Assembly (NCBI RefSeq): GCF_019090165.1
Contig: NZ_JAHRIB010000210.1
Coordinates: 1 to 64,000, forward strand
Origin: Streptomyces sp. BV286
GTDB taxonomy: Bacteria > Actinomycetota > Actinomycetes > Streptomycetales > Streptomycetaceae
DNA: 64,000 nucleotides
Direction of reading: 5' to 3'
Part shown: in pieces, positions 26,360 to 33,954 of the stretch
Numbering within the stretch: the stretch's first letter is position 1
Layout of the letters: each line of letters opens with the position of its first letter
The notes under the pieces: generated by a model
The model's database searches: none
What the model saw: the letters and a program-made list of their open reading frames with translations, nothing else
Told to the model about the DNA's origin: nothing
Position numbers and translations under genes: made by a program

Positions 26360-27220
26360 CTAGCTCTGGTCGCGGTGCCGCAGCCGGTAGCGGCCCGGAG
26401 AGACGCCGTGCTCCCGCTTGAAGGCGGTGGCGAAGGCGAAGGCGGAGCTGTAGCCGACGTGTTGGGCGATCTGCGCCAGTGCGGTGTCGGAGGTGCGCAG
26501 GAGCCGCGCCGCCACGGTGAGCCGCCACCAGGTGACGTAGGTCAGAGGGGGTTCACCGACCAGCGCAGCGAACCGGCGGGAGAACGTCGCTCGCGACAGG
26601 TTCGCCTTCCTGCCCAGGGCCTCGACGGTCCAGGGCTTTGCCGGGTCGTCGTGAATGGCGTGCAATGCGTTGCCGATCGCCGGGTCGGCGAGGGCGGCCG
26701 GCCAGCCGGTGGTTCCGCGTGCCGACTCGTCCTCGATCCAGGCGCGCAGCACGTAGAGCAGGAGGAGATCGAGCAGGGTGGGCAGGGCGGCGTCCGTGCC
26801 CGGCCGGGGGTTCTGCAGCTCGGCGCCGAGCAGGGAGACGGCGGCATTCAGGTCCTGATGTCGTCCGATCTGGGAGGGGCGATGGATGGTCTCCGGCAGG
26901 GTGCCCAGCAAAGGGTGCGGCCGGGAGCGGTCCAGCTGGTAGCCGCCGCACAGAAGGGCCGTCGGCCCCTGCGTGCCGGCGTGGCCGGGGTCGGTCAGGG
27001 TGTGTCGGGTTCCGTGCGGAGTGAGCACGACGTCCCCCGTGGTGAGGTTCACCGCAGGCCCGTCCTCGGGCACGAGCAGACAGGCCCCCCGCAGGACAAC
27101 GTGGAAGCCCGCTCCGGCGAAGGGCTCGAAATGCGTGCGCCACACGCCTTCTCTGTCTTCACGGTTGGCGAACGGGCTGCCGGTCCGCATGGCGGCGACG
27201 ACATCACTGAGGATATCCAT
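26360..27220 (-). CDS. AraC-family transcriptional regulator with cupin domain
   Basis: A 286-residue regulator. The N-terminal AraC-binding_6/cupin-like domain (about 1-165) contains FHVVLRGACLLVPEDGP, GDVVLTPHGTRHTL. The C-terminal double helix-turn-helix (about 185-280) shows the pattern LSRATFSRRFAALVGEPPLTYVTWWRL and IAQHVGYSSAFAFATAFKREHGVSPGRYR. ATG 27220. It is divergent from the metallo-hydrolase gene at 27311 across 90 bp, so it likely controls that gene and itself in response to a small molecule. Confidence 0.92.
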   Translation of the reverse strand: MDILSDVVAAMRTGSPFANREDREGVWRTHFEPFAGAGFHVVLRGACLLVPEDGPAVNLTTGDVVLTPHGTRHTLTDPGHAGTQGPTALLCGGYQLDRSRPHPLLGTLPETIHRPSQIGRHQDLNAAVSLLGAELQNPRPGTDAALPTLLDLLLLYVLRAWIEDESARGTTGWPAALADPAIGNALHAIHDDPAKPWTVEALGRKANLSRATFSRRFAALVGEPPLTYVTWWRLTVAARLLRTSDTALAQIAQHVGYSSAFAFATAFKREHGVSPGRYRLRHRDQS

Positions 27221-27310
27221 ACCCGTAACGATAGGCAGTGAGACGTACGCGTATCAGGCGAGCACGATCTCTTATAGACCGTCTCGCCACACGTCCATAC
27301 GCTCGAGAGC

Positions 27311-28240
27311 ATGGAAACGATAGAGATCGGCAACATCGAGGTCACGCGCATCGTGGAGTGGCAAGGGCCCGTGGCTCCGGTCGGAGTGGTCTTCCCGGAC
27401 TTCGCCCCCGAGAAGTGGCACGAGCACAGGTCGTGGGTCGCCCCCCACTTCTGGGACACCGAGACCGACGACTACTTGGCCAGCGCGCAGACGTGGGTGG
27501 TGCGCAGCGAGGGAAGGACCATTCTGGTCGACACCGGCCTCGGCAACCACAAGGAACGCTCATACATGCCGGCGTGGACCCATCTGGAGACCGACTTCAT
27601 CGACCGCCTGGCGGCAGCAGGCGTGCGCCCCCAGGACGTGGATGTCGTCGTGAACACCCATGTGCACGCCGACCACGTGGGCTGGAACACCACACTGCGC
27701 GACCGTGAGTGGGTGCCGACATTCCCCAACGCCACCTATCTGATTCACCGGGATGACTTCGAGTACTGGAACCCCAGGAATGGCGTACCCAAGCGGGGAG
27801 GCATCGGCGGGGTCAACGCCGGCGTCGCCAACGGGCCGATGTTCGAGGACAGCATCGATCCCGTTCACCGCGCCGGCCAGACCCTGCTGTGGGAGACCTC
27901 TCATCGCATCGACGGCAATCTAATGCTGGAACCCGCCCCTGGGCACACTCCGGGCTCATCGGTGCTTCACCTGCGGTCCGGTAGCGAACGGGCCCTGTTT
28001 GTCGGAGACCTGCTCCACACTCCCCTGCAGATCCTCGAGCCGCACGTCGATACGTGCCTGAGCGAGGATCAGCAGGCGGCGGCAATCTCCCGTCGGCGCG
28101 TCCTTGAGTACGCCGCGGACACCAACGCCCTACTCATCCCTGCGCACTTCACCGGCCCGGGAGCCGCTGAGGTCCGCCGTGACGGCTCATCCTTCGCCAT
28201 CAAGAAGTGGGCACCGTTCAGCGCGCCCCCTTGGAATTGA
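27311..28240 (+). CDS. MBL-fold metallo-hydrolase
   Basis: A 309-residue metallo-beta-lactamase-fold hydrolase. The metal motif is VVNTHVHADHVGWN (HxHxDH), with further ligands in EPAPGHTPGSSVLHL (His), VGDLLH (Asp) and IPAHFTG (His). ILVDTGLGNH precedes it. The size and pattern fit the lactonase/quorum-quenching-like MBL subgroup, but the substrate cannot be read from sequence. No signal peptide. It shares a 90-bp divergent promoter region with the AraC regulator, the probable controller. Confidence 0.9.
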   Translation: METIEIGNIEVTRIVEWQGPVAPVGVVFPDFAPEKWHEHRSWVAPHFWDTETDDYLASAQTWVVRSEGRTILVDTGLGNHKERSYMPAWTHLETDFIDRLAAAGVRPQDVDVVVNTHVHADHVGWNTTLRDREWVPTFPNATYLIHRDDFEYWNPRNGVPKRGGIGGVNAGVANGPMFEDSIDPVHRAGQTLLWETSHRIDGNLMLEPAPGHTPGSSVLHLRSGSERALFVGDLLHTPLQILEPHVDTCLSEDQQAAAISRRRVLEYAADTNALLIPAHFTGPGAAEVRRDGSSFAIKKWAPFSAPPWN

Positions 28241-28273
28241 TCATCTAGACAGCGAGCGGCGGCCCGCGCCACA

Positions 28274-29194
28274 TCAAGGCCGAGGTCGGAGCTGATCCTC
28301 AGCGTGCAGGGCCCGTGCCAGCCACTTCAGCTCCTCAGTCGCGTCGGGCGACGCCTTCTGCCCACGCACCCGCGCCACAAGCCATCGGTAGCGCTCAGCT
28401 CCGGCCTCAATCCCGGCTTCCAGACTGCGCAGCACAGCAGCCCGGTCAACTTCACCAAACGAATCGGACAACAACTTGGCCGCTATCGCTCCCTCCGGTG
28501 AGGCCCCGTCCTTCCTGGCCTCCGCGACAATCGAGACGATCTGCCTCGCCCACCAGATGGACGCACCGGGTGGCCGCTCCCGCCCGGGTACGGGTGTGTT
28601 GAGTTCCATCCAGGCGCGCAAGCGGATGCGAAACTCAGGATCGCGAACAAGTTCTGCCAGTTCGATCCAGGCGTCCACCTGGGCAGGCGTGGGATCGTCG
28701 GGCAACTCGACGTCATAGGTGCGCATGCGGTCGCGCAGGCCCTGGTCATGGATACCGCCGAAAACCTCCTCCTTGAACTCGTCGAGTGTCTGCTTACGCT
28801 CAGCAGCGGAAAGCCTCGCCAAACGGTTCATCAATGTTGTCTCCTCAACGGTCGCACCCCGTCTGGCCACGGTGGACAGGACGGCCCGGCTCACCTTGAG
28901 TGAACGAATTTGCGCATCGAGCGCGGCCACGTGCGCGTCAGCAACCTCGGCGACCGTGGTGCGGCCACTCACCACGCGGACCACGTCATCGAGACCGAAC
29001 CCCAGCTTCCGCAGGGTCCGCACCAGGTCGACCCGGGCCACGGCCTCGGCGTCGTACAGCCGGTATCCGCCCGCGGAACGGGCCACAGGCGGCACAGCCC
29101 CCTTGTCCGACCAGAAGCGCAAGGTACGCACCGCAAGCTTGGTGCGGCGCGCGAGCTGGCCAATGGTGAGCACGTCGGGGTTCTCCTCGTCCAT
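28274..29194 (-). CDS. MerR-family transcriptional regulator
   Basis: A 306-residue regulator. The winged-helix MerR domain is at the N-terminus (LTIGQLARRTKLAVRTLRFW, SAGGYRLYDAEAVARVDLVR, LRKLGFGLDDVVRVV), then a dimerisation coiled coil (VAALDAQIRSLKVSRAVL) and a long C-terminal domain of about 180 residues, larger than in metal-sensing MerR proteins. No Cys pair for metal binding, so a small-molecule or stress sensor is more likely. ATG 29194. It converges on the metallo-hydrolase gene; no obvious target next to it. Confidence 0.9.
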   Translation of the reverse strand: MDEENPDVLTIGQLARRTKLAVRTLRFWSDKGAVPPVARSAGGYRLYDAEAVARVDLVRTLRKLGFGLDDVVRVVSGRTTVAEVADAHVAALDAQIRSLKVSRAVLSTVARRGATVEETTLMNRLARLSAAERKQTLDEFKEEVFGGIHDQGLRDRMRTYDVELPDDPTPAQVDAWIELAELVRDPEFRIRLRAWMELNTPVPGRERPPGASIWWARQIVSIVAEARKDGASPEGAIAAKLLSDSFGEVDRAAVLRSLEAGIEAGAERYRWLVARVRGQKASPDATEELKWLARALHAEDQLRPRP

Positions 29195-29343
29195 GCGGAG
29201 ATCCTGAACCCTCCACCGGCAGGAGACGCAAGCGTGACCGGCAAGGATGCGGCATGCACCCCGTTACGTAGTCTATGTACGGGTCATCCCGAGCCCGCGC
29301 AGGAAAGGCATCCCTGGCACCAGGCTCGCCTCGCCGCGTAGCC

Positions 29344-29991
29344 CTAGAACGAGGCGCTGTTTCTCGGATCTCCTGACGTGAGGTGTGGCGGTTTCGGGTC
29401 GGGATGCCATGACCCAGTGACCAGGGTCCATGCGTCGATGTCCTGATAGCGCCGCGGGCCTGGGTGGCCGCTTACCGTGCTGCCGACCAGGTGGAGACGT
29501 TCGGTCTGCCACGGGCGTCCGGTGAAGCCGTCGAGGCAGGCGGCCGCCGCCGTGACGGACGCGTTGTCGTAGCGGCGAGCGCGGGCCAGCGTGAGATGGG
29601 GACGCAGCGGACGTTCGACGAAGGTGACGTCGCAGTCCCTGATCCTCGCCCGTACTGCCTCGCCCAGCTCGTGCAGTTGGTCGAGATCGCCCTCGATGCC
29701 GCTCCACAGCACCCGCTCGTCGAAGTGCCCGCCCCCGAGGAGTACCAGTTCGAGAGAGGGGCGGGCAGCCGCCAGGTCGGCGAGGGGCGAACGAAGCCGC
29801 TGTACGGCCTGCACCGGCAGCTCACCCAGGAACGCCAGGGTGATGTGCCAGTCCTCGATGCGGTTCCAGCGCAGCTCGGGATAGGCGGCGTAGGCCGGGC
29901 TCAGCGCGTGCGCCAGCTCGTTCTTCGCACGGTCGGGCGGCGCGAGGGCGATGAACGCGTGCTGGGTGGCGGTCTGGGGCGGCTCGGTCAC
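29344..29991 (-). CDS. thpR: RNA 2',3'-cyclic phosphodiesterase (2'-5' RNA ligase family)
   Basis: A 215-residue member of the LigT/ThpR 2H phosphoesterase family, which hydrolyses 2',3'-cyclic phosphates on RNA and can reversibly make 2'-5' linkages. The two HxT signatures are present as WHITLAFLG (about residue 48) and PHLTLAR (about residue 131). Length is slightly above the usual 180-190 because of a C-terminal Pro-rich extension. GTG start at 29991. Cytoplasmic; stand-alone gene. Confidence 0.88.
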   Translation of the reverse strand: MTEPPQTATQHAFIALAPPDRAKNELAHALSPAYAAYPELRWNRIEDWHITLAFLGELPVQAVQRLRSPLADLAAARPSLELVLLGGGHFDERVLWSGIEGDLDQLHELGEAVRARIRDCDVTFVERPLRPHLTLARARRYDNASVTAAAACLDGFTGRPWQTERLHLVGSTVSGHPGPRRYQDIDAWTLVTGSWHPDPKPPHLTSGDPRNSASF

Positions 29992-30135
29992 GGATGTCTT
30001 CTTACCTCATGAGTTCGCGGGGCCGAAGCCTGACTCCCCGCTGCGCACCCGTGGTCGCCATCCCCGTGACAGCCAGTGGTCCAGTGTGGGTCGACCTCGT
30101 CCTCGCGTATACCCGGGGCGCGGACGCGTTGGGTG

Positions 30136-30275
30136 CGGGGTGAGGAAGCCACCGACCGCGATCAGCGAGTCACACAGGAACAGCCAGTGAGCGAAGATGT
30201 TCAGCCGCGGGAACGCTACGTCCGGCGCACCGATCTGCAGCGGCATGATCCAGTTCCTGCAGCCCGCGAACCTGC
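30136..30275 (-). pseudogene. Cytochrome c oxidase subunit I (ctaD) fragment
   Basis: The minus strand reads FAGCRNWIMPLQIGAPDVAF, then PRLNIFAHWLFLCDSLIAVG and GFLTP, a very characteristic stretch of aa3-type oxidase subunit I (normally ANWIMPLQIGAPDVAFPRLN). About 45 codons of a ~570-codon gene survive. Beyond GGFLTP the frame is unrelated. A local ATG (30246) is the internal Met of the motif, not a real start. A duplicated scrap of a housekeeping gene. Confidence 0.75.
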
Positions 30276-30370
30276 CCGCCGGTGCGCGGTCACCTCCCGT
30301 GTCGACAGTGGCAGTTGTGTCAGCCGGGAGGCCGATGGGGCCGGGGTGGTAGCAGGAGTCGCCCCGGTGG

Positions 30371-30399
30371 GGGCGCCCCCCCGTTTCGGGGGTGCGCCC
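30371..30399. terminator. Hairpin downstream of the sugar dehydrogenase gene
   Basis: GGGCGCCCCCCCG (30371-30383) pairs with CGGGGGTGCGCCC (30387-30399) with one mismatch and a TTT loop. It lies 35-60 bp past the stop of the minus-strand gene at 30434, in the right place for its transcription terminator. Confidence 0.65.
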
Positions 30400-30433
30400 G
30401 ATCCCGGGGCACCCCCGTCGCGCGTGCGGCGGC

Positions 30434-31999
30434 TCAGGGGGCGACGGCGCAGGCGTCCCCGTTGAGGGTGAACCATGGCGGTGGTGAGGCGTCGCCGGTG
30501 TGCTCGGCGAGATAGCCGAGGGTGACGCTCGCGCCTGCGGCGATCGTGGCGTTGTGCCCGGCGTCGGCAGCCGCGATCGTGTTGCTGCCCTGGACCAGGT
30601 CGGTGTTCCAGTCGGAGACGACGGTCTGCCCGAGGGCCAGCGGGAACTCGAGCGTCCAGCCGTTCACCGGGGCGTCGCCCGTGTTGGTGAGGGTGAGGTC
30701 GACCGTCGTGCCGGTGCCCCAGGCGCGTACAGTCCGCTCCACTCTGCAGGTCGGCTCCTCGCGCGCGAACGACACCCTGTGCAGGCCGCCCGGCAGGTCG
30801 TTGACCACGTAGAACTCTCCCTCCGCCGTCGTCCCGATCGACGTCACCTGGGTGGGCATCTCCCCGATCTCGGCCTGTTCGTAGCCGCCCGTGCCGTCCG
30901 GGCGCAGTGCCCATACCGTGGAGGAGCAGTAGTCGGTGGCGATGTACGTGCCGCCCACCAGACCGGCGTACTCCCGGCCGCGGTACACATGACCGCCGAT
31001 GACCGAGCAGCCGCCGGTGTACGGGGAGTAGGTGAAGACCGGCTCGGTGTACTCCTCACCGGGTGGACAGGTGCCGCCGGCGAACCTCTCCAGTCCCTCG
31101 TAACAGGACCAGCCGAGATTCGCGCCCCCTCGGCCGGGTGCCAGGTGGTCGACCTCCTCCCACCGGCCCTGGCCGACGTCGCCGATCCACAGCGAGCCGT
31201 CGGCGCTGTCGAAGGAGAACCGCCAAGGGTTGCGCAGGCCGTACAGCCAGATCTCCGCACGGGCGCCGGGGGTGTCCACGAAGGGGTTGTCGTCGGGGAC
31301 GCAGTAGAGGAGAGGTCCGCAGGCGCGGCTGACGTCGATCCGCAGGATCTTGCCCAGCAGGGTGTCCAGCCGCTGTCCGGCGCGCAGGGGGTCCGCGGAG
31401 CCTCCGCCGTCGCCGATGCTCCAGTACAGGTTGCCGTCTGGGCCGAACGCGAGCTGGCCGCCGTTGTGGTTGCTGAACTCGGCGTGCTCCTGGGCGAGTA
31501 GGACCTCCAGGCGCTTGTCGTCGAGGCGGTAGCGGGCGAGCGTGACGGCTCCGGCAGGCCGTGCCGTGTACGCCAGGTACATCTCCTGGCTGTCGGCGAA
31601 GTCGGGTGCGAGGGCGATGCCGAGCAGCCCGCGTTCGTTGCCCGATTCGTCGACGGACGCGGTGATGTCCAGCAGCGGGGTGCGCTCCAGGCCGGTGTCC
31701 GGGTGGTAGGCGCGGACGGTGCCGGACTTCTCGGTGATGAACAGCCGGCCCGAGCCGTCGTCGGGGGCGACGAGCGCGGTGGGCCTGCGCAGTCCGGAAG
31801 CGACCTGGGTCGTGGTGGCGCTGAGCGAGGGCAGGGGTGCGGCAGGCGCGTCCTCCTGCGCTCCCGTTCGGTGCGCGGGTGCGTGAGTCGAGGTGGGGGG
31901 ACCCGCTCCGGGGTCAGGGACCGCGGTGGCGGGCAGGGCGGTGAGAGCGGTCAGCAGGAGGGCCAGCAGAACTGGCCCGGTCCAGCGGCGTCGGGACAT
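30434..31999 (-). CDS. Secreted PQQ-dependent-type sugar dehydrogenase with CBM2
   Basis: A 521-residue exported enzyme. Residues 1-26 are a signal peptide (LLALLLTALTALPATA). Residues ~60-405 form a six-bladed glucose/sorbosone dehydrogenase domain with GLLGIALAPDF, NHNGGQLAFGPDGNLYWSIGDGG, and GLRNPWRFSFD, which in this family bind PQQ and calcium. Residues ~413-521 are a cellulose-binding CBM2 module (CRVERTVRAWGTGTTVDLTL, WTLEF, ASVTLGYLAEH). Such enzymes oxidise sugars outside the cell and can pass electrons to LPMOs; the AA10 gene next upstream supports that here. PQQ synthesis genes are not in the window. Confidence 0.88.
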   Translation of the reverse strand: MSRRRWTGPVLLALLLTALTALPATAVPDPGAGPPTSTHAPAHRTGAQEDAPAAPLPSLSATTTQVASGLRRPTALVAPDDGSGRLFITEKSGTVRAYHPDTGLERTPLLDITASVDESGNERGLLGIALAPDFADSQEMYLAYTARPAGAVTLARYRLDDKRLEVLLAQEHAEFSNHNGGQLAFGPDGNLYWSIGDGGGSADPLRAGQRLDTLLGKILRIDVSRACGPLLYCVPDDNPFVDTPGARAEIWLYGLRNPWRFSFDSADGSLWIGDVGQGRWEEVDHLAPGRGGANLGWSCYEGLERFAGGTCPPGEEYTEPVFTYSPYTGGCSVIGGHVYRGREYAGLVGGTYIATDYCSSTVWALRPDGTGGYEQAEIGEMPTQVTSIGTTAEGEFYVVNDLPGGLHRVSFAREEPTCRVERTVRAWGTGTTVDLTLTNTGDAPVNGWTLEFPLALGQTVVSDWNTDLVQGSNTIAAADAGHNATIAAGASVTLGYLAEHTGDASPPPWFTLNGDACAVAP

Positions 32000-32107
32000 G
32001 TCGGCTCCATGGACGAGGTCGCTTGCGCGGCGGTGGTGCTGGTGCGGCGTGGCGGCTGCGCGGCCGGACCACGGCCGACGCGACCGGTCCGTGGATTGAC
32101 GAACGCC

Positions 32108-32141
32108 GTCCCGCCGGACGGTGTGCCGTGTCCGGCGGGAC
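32108..32141. terminator. Hairpin downstream of the AA10 gene
   Basis: GTCCCGCCGGAC (32108-32119) and GTCCGGCGGGAC (32130-32141) form a perfect 12-bp stem with a 10-base loop, 20-50 bp past the minus-strand stop at 32161. It lies between the AA10 gene and the sugar dehydrogenase gene, so the two are probably transcribed separately. Confidence 0.7.
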
Positions 32142-32160
32142 GCTCCGCCGACCCGCCGGG

Positions 32161-32832
32161 TCAGCGGAAGTTCACGTCACTGCACAGGAAGTAGGTCTGG
32201 TCCATGTGCGACGCCTGCCAGATCGTGTAGACGACATGGCGACCGCTGTACCCGGACGTGCTCACGGGGATCGAGTAGTTCTGGCTGGGCGCGTACCGGC
32301 CGGTGCGTGCCACCAGCTGGAGGTCGTTCCAGGTCAGGGGCTGGGTGGTGGGGTTGAAGCCCTGCCGGGTGACGTAGACCAGGAAGTAGTCGGCGCCGTG
32401 GCTGGCCTGGTCGTACAGGTTGACGTTGAAGTTGGCGCCGATGTCCGTGGTCTTCCACGGGCCCACGGCGTCCAGCGCGTTGTAGCGGCCGCCTTCGGTC
32501 CGCCCGCCGCTGCACAGCTGGCCGTTCGGGACGGCGGCCTGGAAGTTGCCGCCGGAGCCGTTGCGGTACAGGCCGTTCCAGTTCCACATGCCGTTCGGGT
32601 CGGCTTGCCAGGCCTGCCAGCACATGGGGTCCTGCTGGGCCATGGCGGGGTTCTGGAAGTCACTGCCCCAGCGCAGCCAGCAGCCGTAGTTGCGGGAGGC
32701 CGGGTCGATGACCGAGCCGTGGGCGACGGCCGTTCCGCTCCAGGGAATGACGCTGAGCAGCGCGGCGACGAAGGCGGTCAGAACGAGCGTCAGTCGGCTC
32801 CGCATGCGTGGGGCATGCGCATGACAATCCAT
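32161..32832 (-). CDS. AA10 lytic polysaccharide monooxygenase
   Basis: A 223-residue secreted copper monooxygenase. The signal peptide ends TAVA, leaving mature His1 in HGSVIDPASRNYGCWLRWG, the first half of the copper histidine brace. The second His is expected in SHGADYFLVYVTRQGFNP, and the chitin/cellulose-binding surface is flat with aromatic residues (NWNGLYRN, WNDLQLV). It ends CSDVNFR with no carbohydrate-binding module. ATG 32832 follows GAGGAGAAGAG. It oxidatively cleaves crystalline cellulose or chitin; the neighbouring sugar dehydrogenase may feed it electrons. Confidence 0.93.
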   Translation of the reverse strand: MDCHAHAPRMRSRLTLVLTAFVAALLSVIPWSGTAVAHGSVIDPASRNYGCWLRWGSDFQNPAMAQQDPMCWQAWQADPNGMWNWNGLYRNGSGGNFQAAVPNGQLCSGGRTEGGRYNALDAVGPWKTTDIGANFNVNLYDQASHGADYFLVYVTRQGFNPTTQPLTWNDLQLVARTGRYAPSQNYSIPVSTSGYSGRHVVYTIWQASHMDQTYFLCSDVNFR

Positions 32833-33149
32833 GATTCTCTTCTCCTCGGTGGGGGGAATGTCTGATTCCGATGCGGATGTTGACGGGATGGGAGCGCTCC
32901 CGCGCCTCCAGGCTGCGCGCCTCGAAACGGAGCGGCAACGTTTGTTTGCGCCACTTTGGATCCGTGGGGCGCGATCGTGACTGCAGGAACCTGTGGGACG
33001 ACGCCGGCGCGCCCTCCTGCAGTGCGGACCTCGACGTCGAGAAACAGTCGCCCCTCTGTGTCCGACCCCAGGCCTTCTGGAACGAGCCGGGCGCGGAACA
33101 ACGCCGGGTCCAAGGCGGGAGCGGGCATGGCCCGGCGGGGCGTGTGAGG

Positions 33150-33853
33150 TCAAAGGGGCAGTTCCTGGGTCATGGCCCAGCTGGTGAGCAGGCGCAGGGC
33201 GTCCTCGGAGGGCGAGCCGGCGGCGGCCGTGTAGGCCAGGAGCGCGAGGTCTGGGTCCGCGGCGAGTTCCACGGCCTCGAACGACAGGTCGAGAACACCG
33301 GCCACTGGATGGCGCAGTTGCTTGGTGCCGCTGCGGTGGAACCGGACTTCGTGTGCCGCCCACCGGGTGCGGAAATCCTCGCTGTGCGTGGAGAGCTACC
33401 GACAAGGGCAGACAGTTCGGGGTCATGGGGGTTGCTGCCGGTGGCGGTTCGCAGGATCGCGACCGAGTCGTCGGCGGCACCGTCCCAGTCGACGTACAGA
33501 TCCCGGGCACGCGCGTCGAGGAAGGCGAAGCGCGCGAGGTTGCCCGAACCGCTCAGCGCATGCGAGAAGAGCGCGCGGCCCAGCCGGTTGGCGGCGAGGA
33601 TGTCCATGCGGTGGTTCAGGATCCCGGCCGGAGCCTCGGTCATCGCGTCGAGCAAGCGCTGCAGACCGGGACGTACTGTCCGGGTGGTCGTGTGGCGGCG
33701 CCTGGCGGGTGCGGCGTTGGCGGCGCCAAAGATCGAACAGGTGGGAAAGCTCGGCCTCGTCCAACCGCAGCACCCGGGCGACCGAGTCGAGCACGCCCTC
33801 GGACACACCGCGTAGGGTCCCGCGTTCCAGCTGGTTGTAGTAGGGGAGTCTGA
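33150..33853 (-). pseudogene. XRE-family regulator (MmyB-like) with frameshifts
   Basis: Three frames in turn read PYYNQLERGTLRGVSEGVLDSVARVLRLDEAELSHLFDL (end of an XRE helix-turn-helix), then RPGLQRLLDAMTEAPAGILNHRMDILAANRLGRAL, LYVDWDGAADDSVAILRTATGSNPHDPELSALVG (MmyB ligand-binding domain), then LSTHSEDFRTRWAAHEVRFHRSGTKQLRHPVAG to a stop at 33150. The first helix-turn-helix half is missing and at least two indels split the rest. Intact members are about 270 residues and often regulate an adjacent oxidoreductase; none is here. Confidence 0.75.
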
Positions 33854-33861
33854 ACGAAGCA

Positions 33862-33928
33862 CGTCCTGACTACGCGAGTGAGGTCCCGATCAGCGCGTCC
33901 TGACCACGCGAGTGGGGTCCCGGTCAGA
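33862..33928. repeat. Tandem 34-bp repeat at the cluster edge
   Basis: cgtcctgactacgcgagtgaggtcccgatcag (from 33862) is followed by cgtcctgaccacgcgagtggggtcccggtcag (from 33896), two copies with four differences. Each carries tgac...gtca-like ends. The repeat sits between the dead XRE gene and the 3' end of the acyl-CoA ligase, exactly at the boundary of the biosynthetic cluster. Confidence 0.7.
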
Positions 33929-33954
33929 AGCCGAACCGTCGTGGGCCGCGTCGG

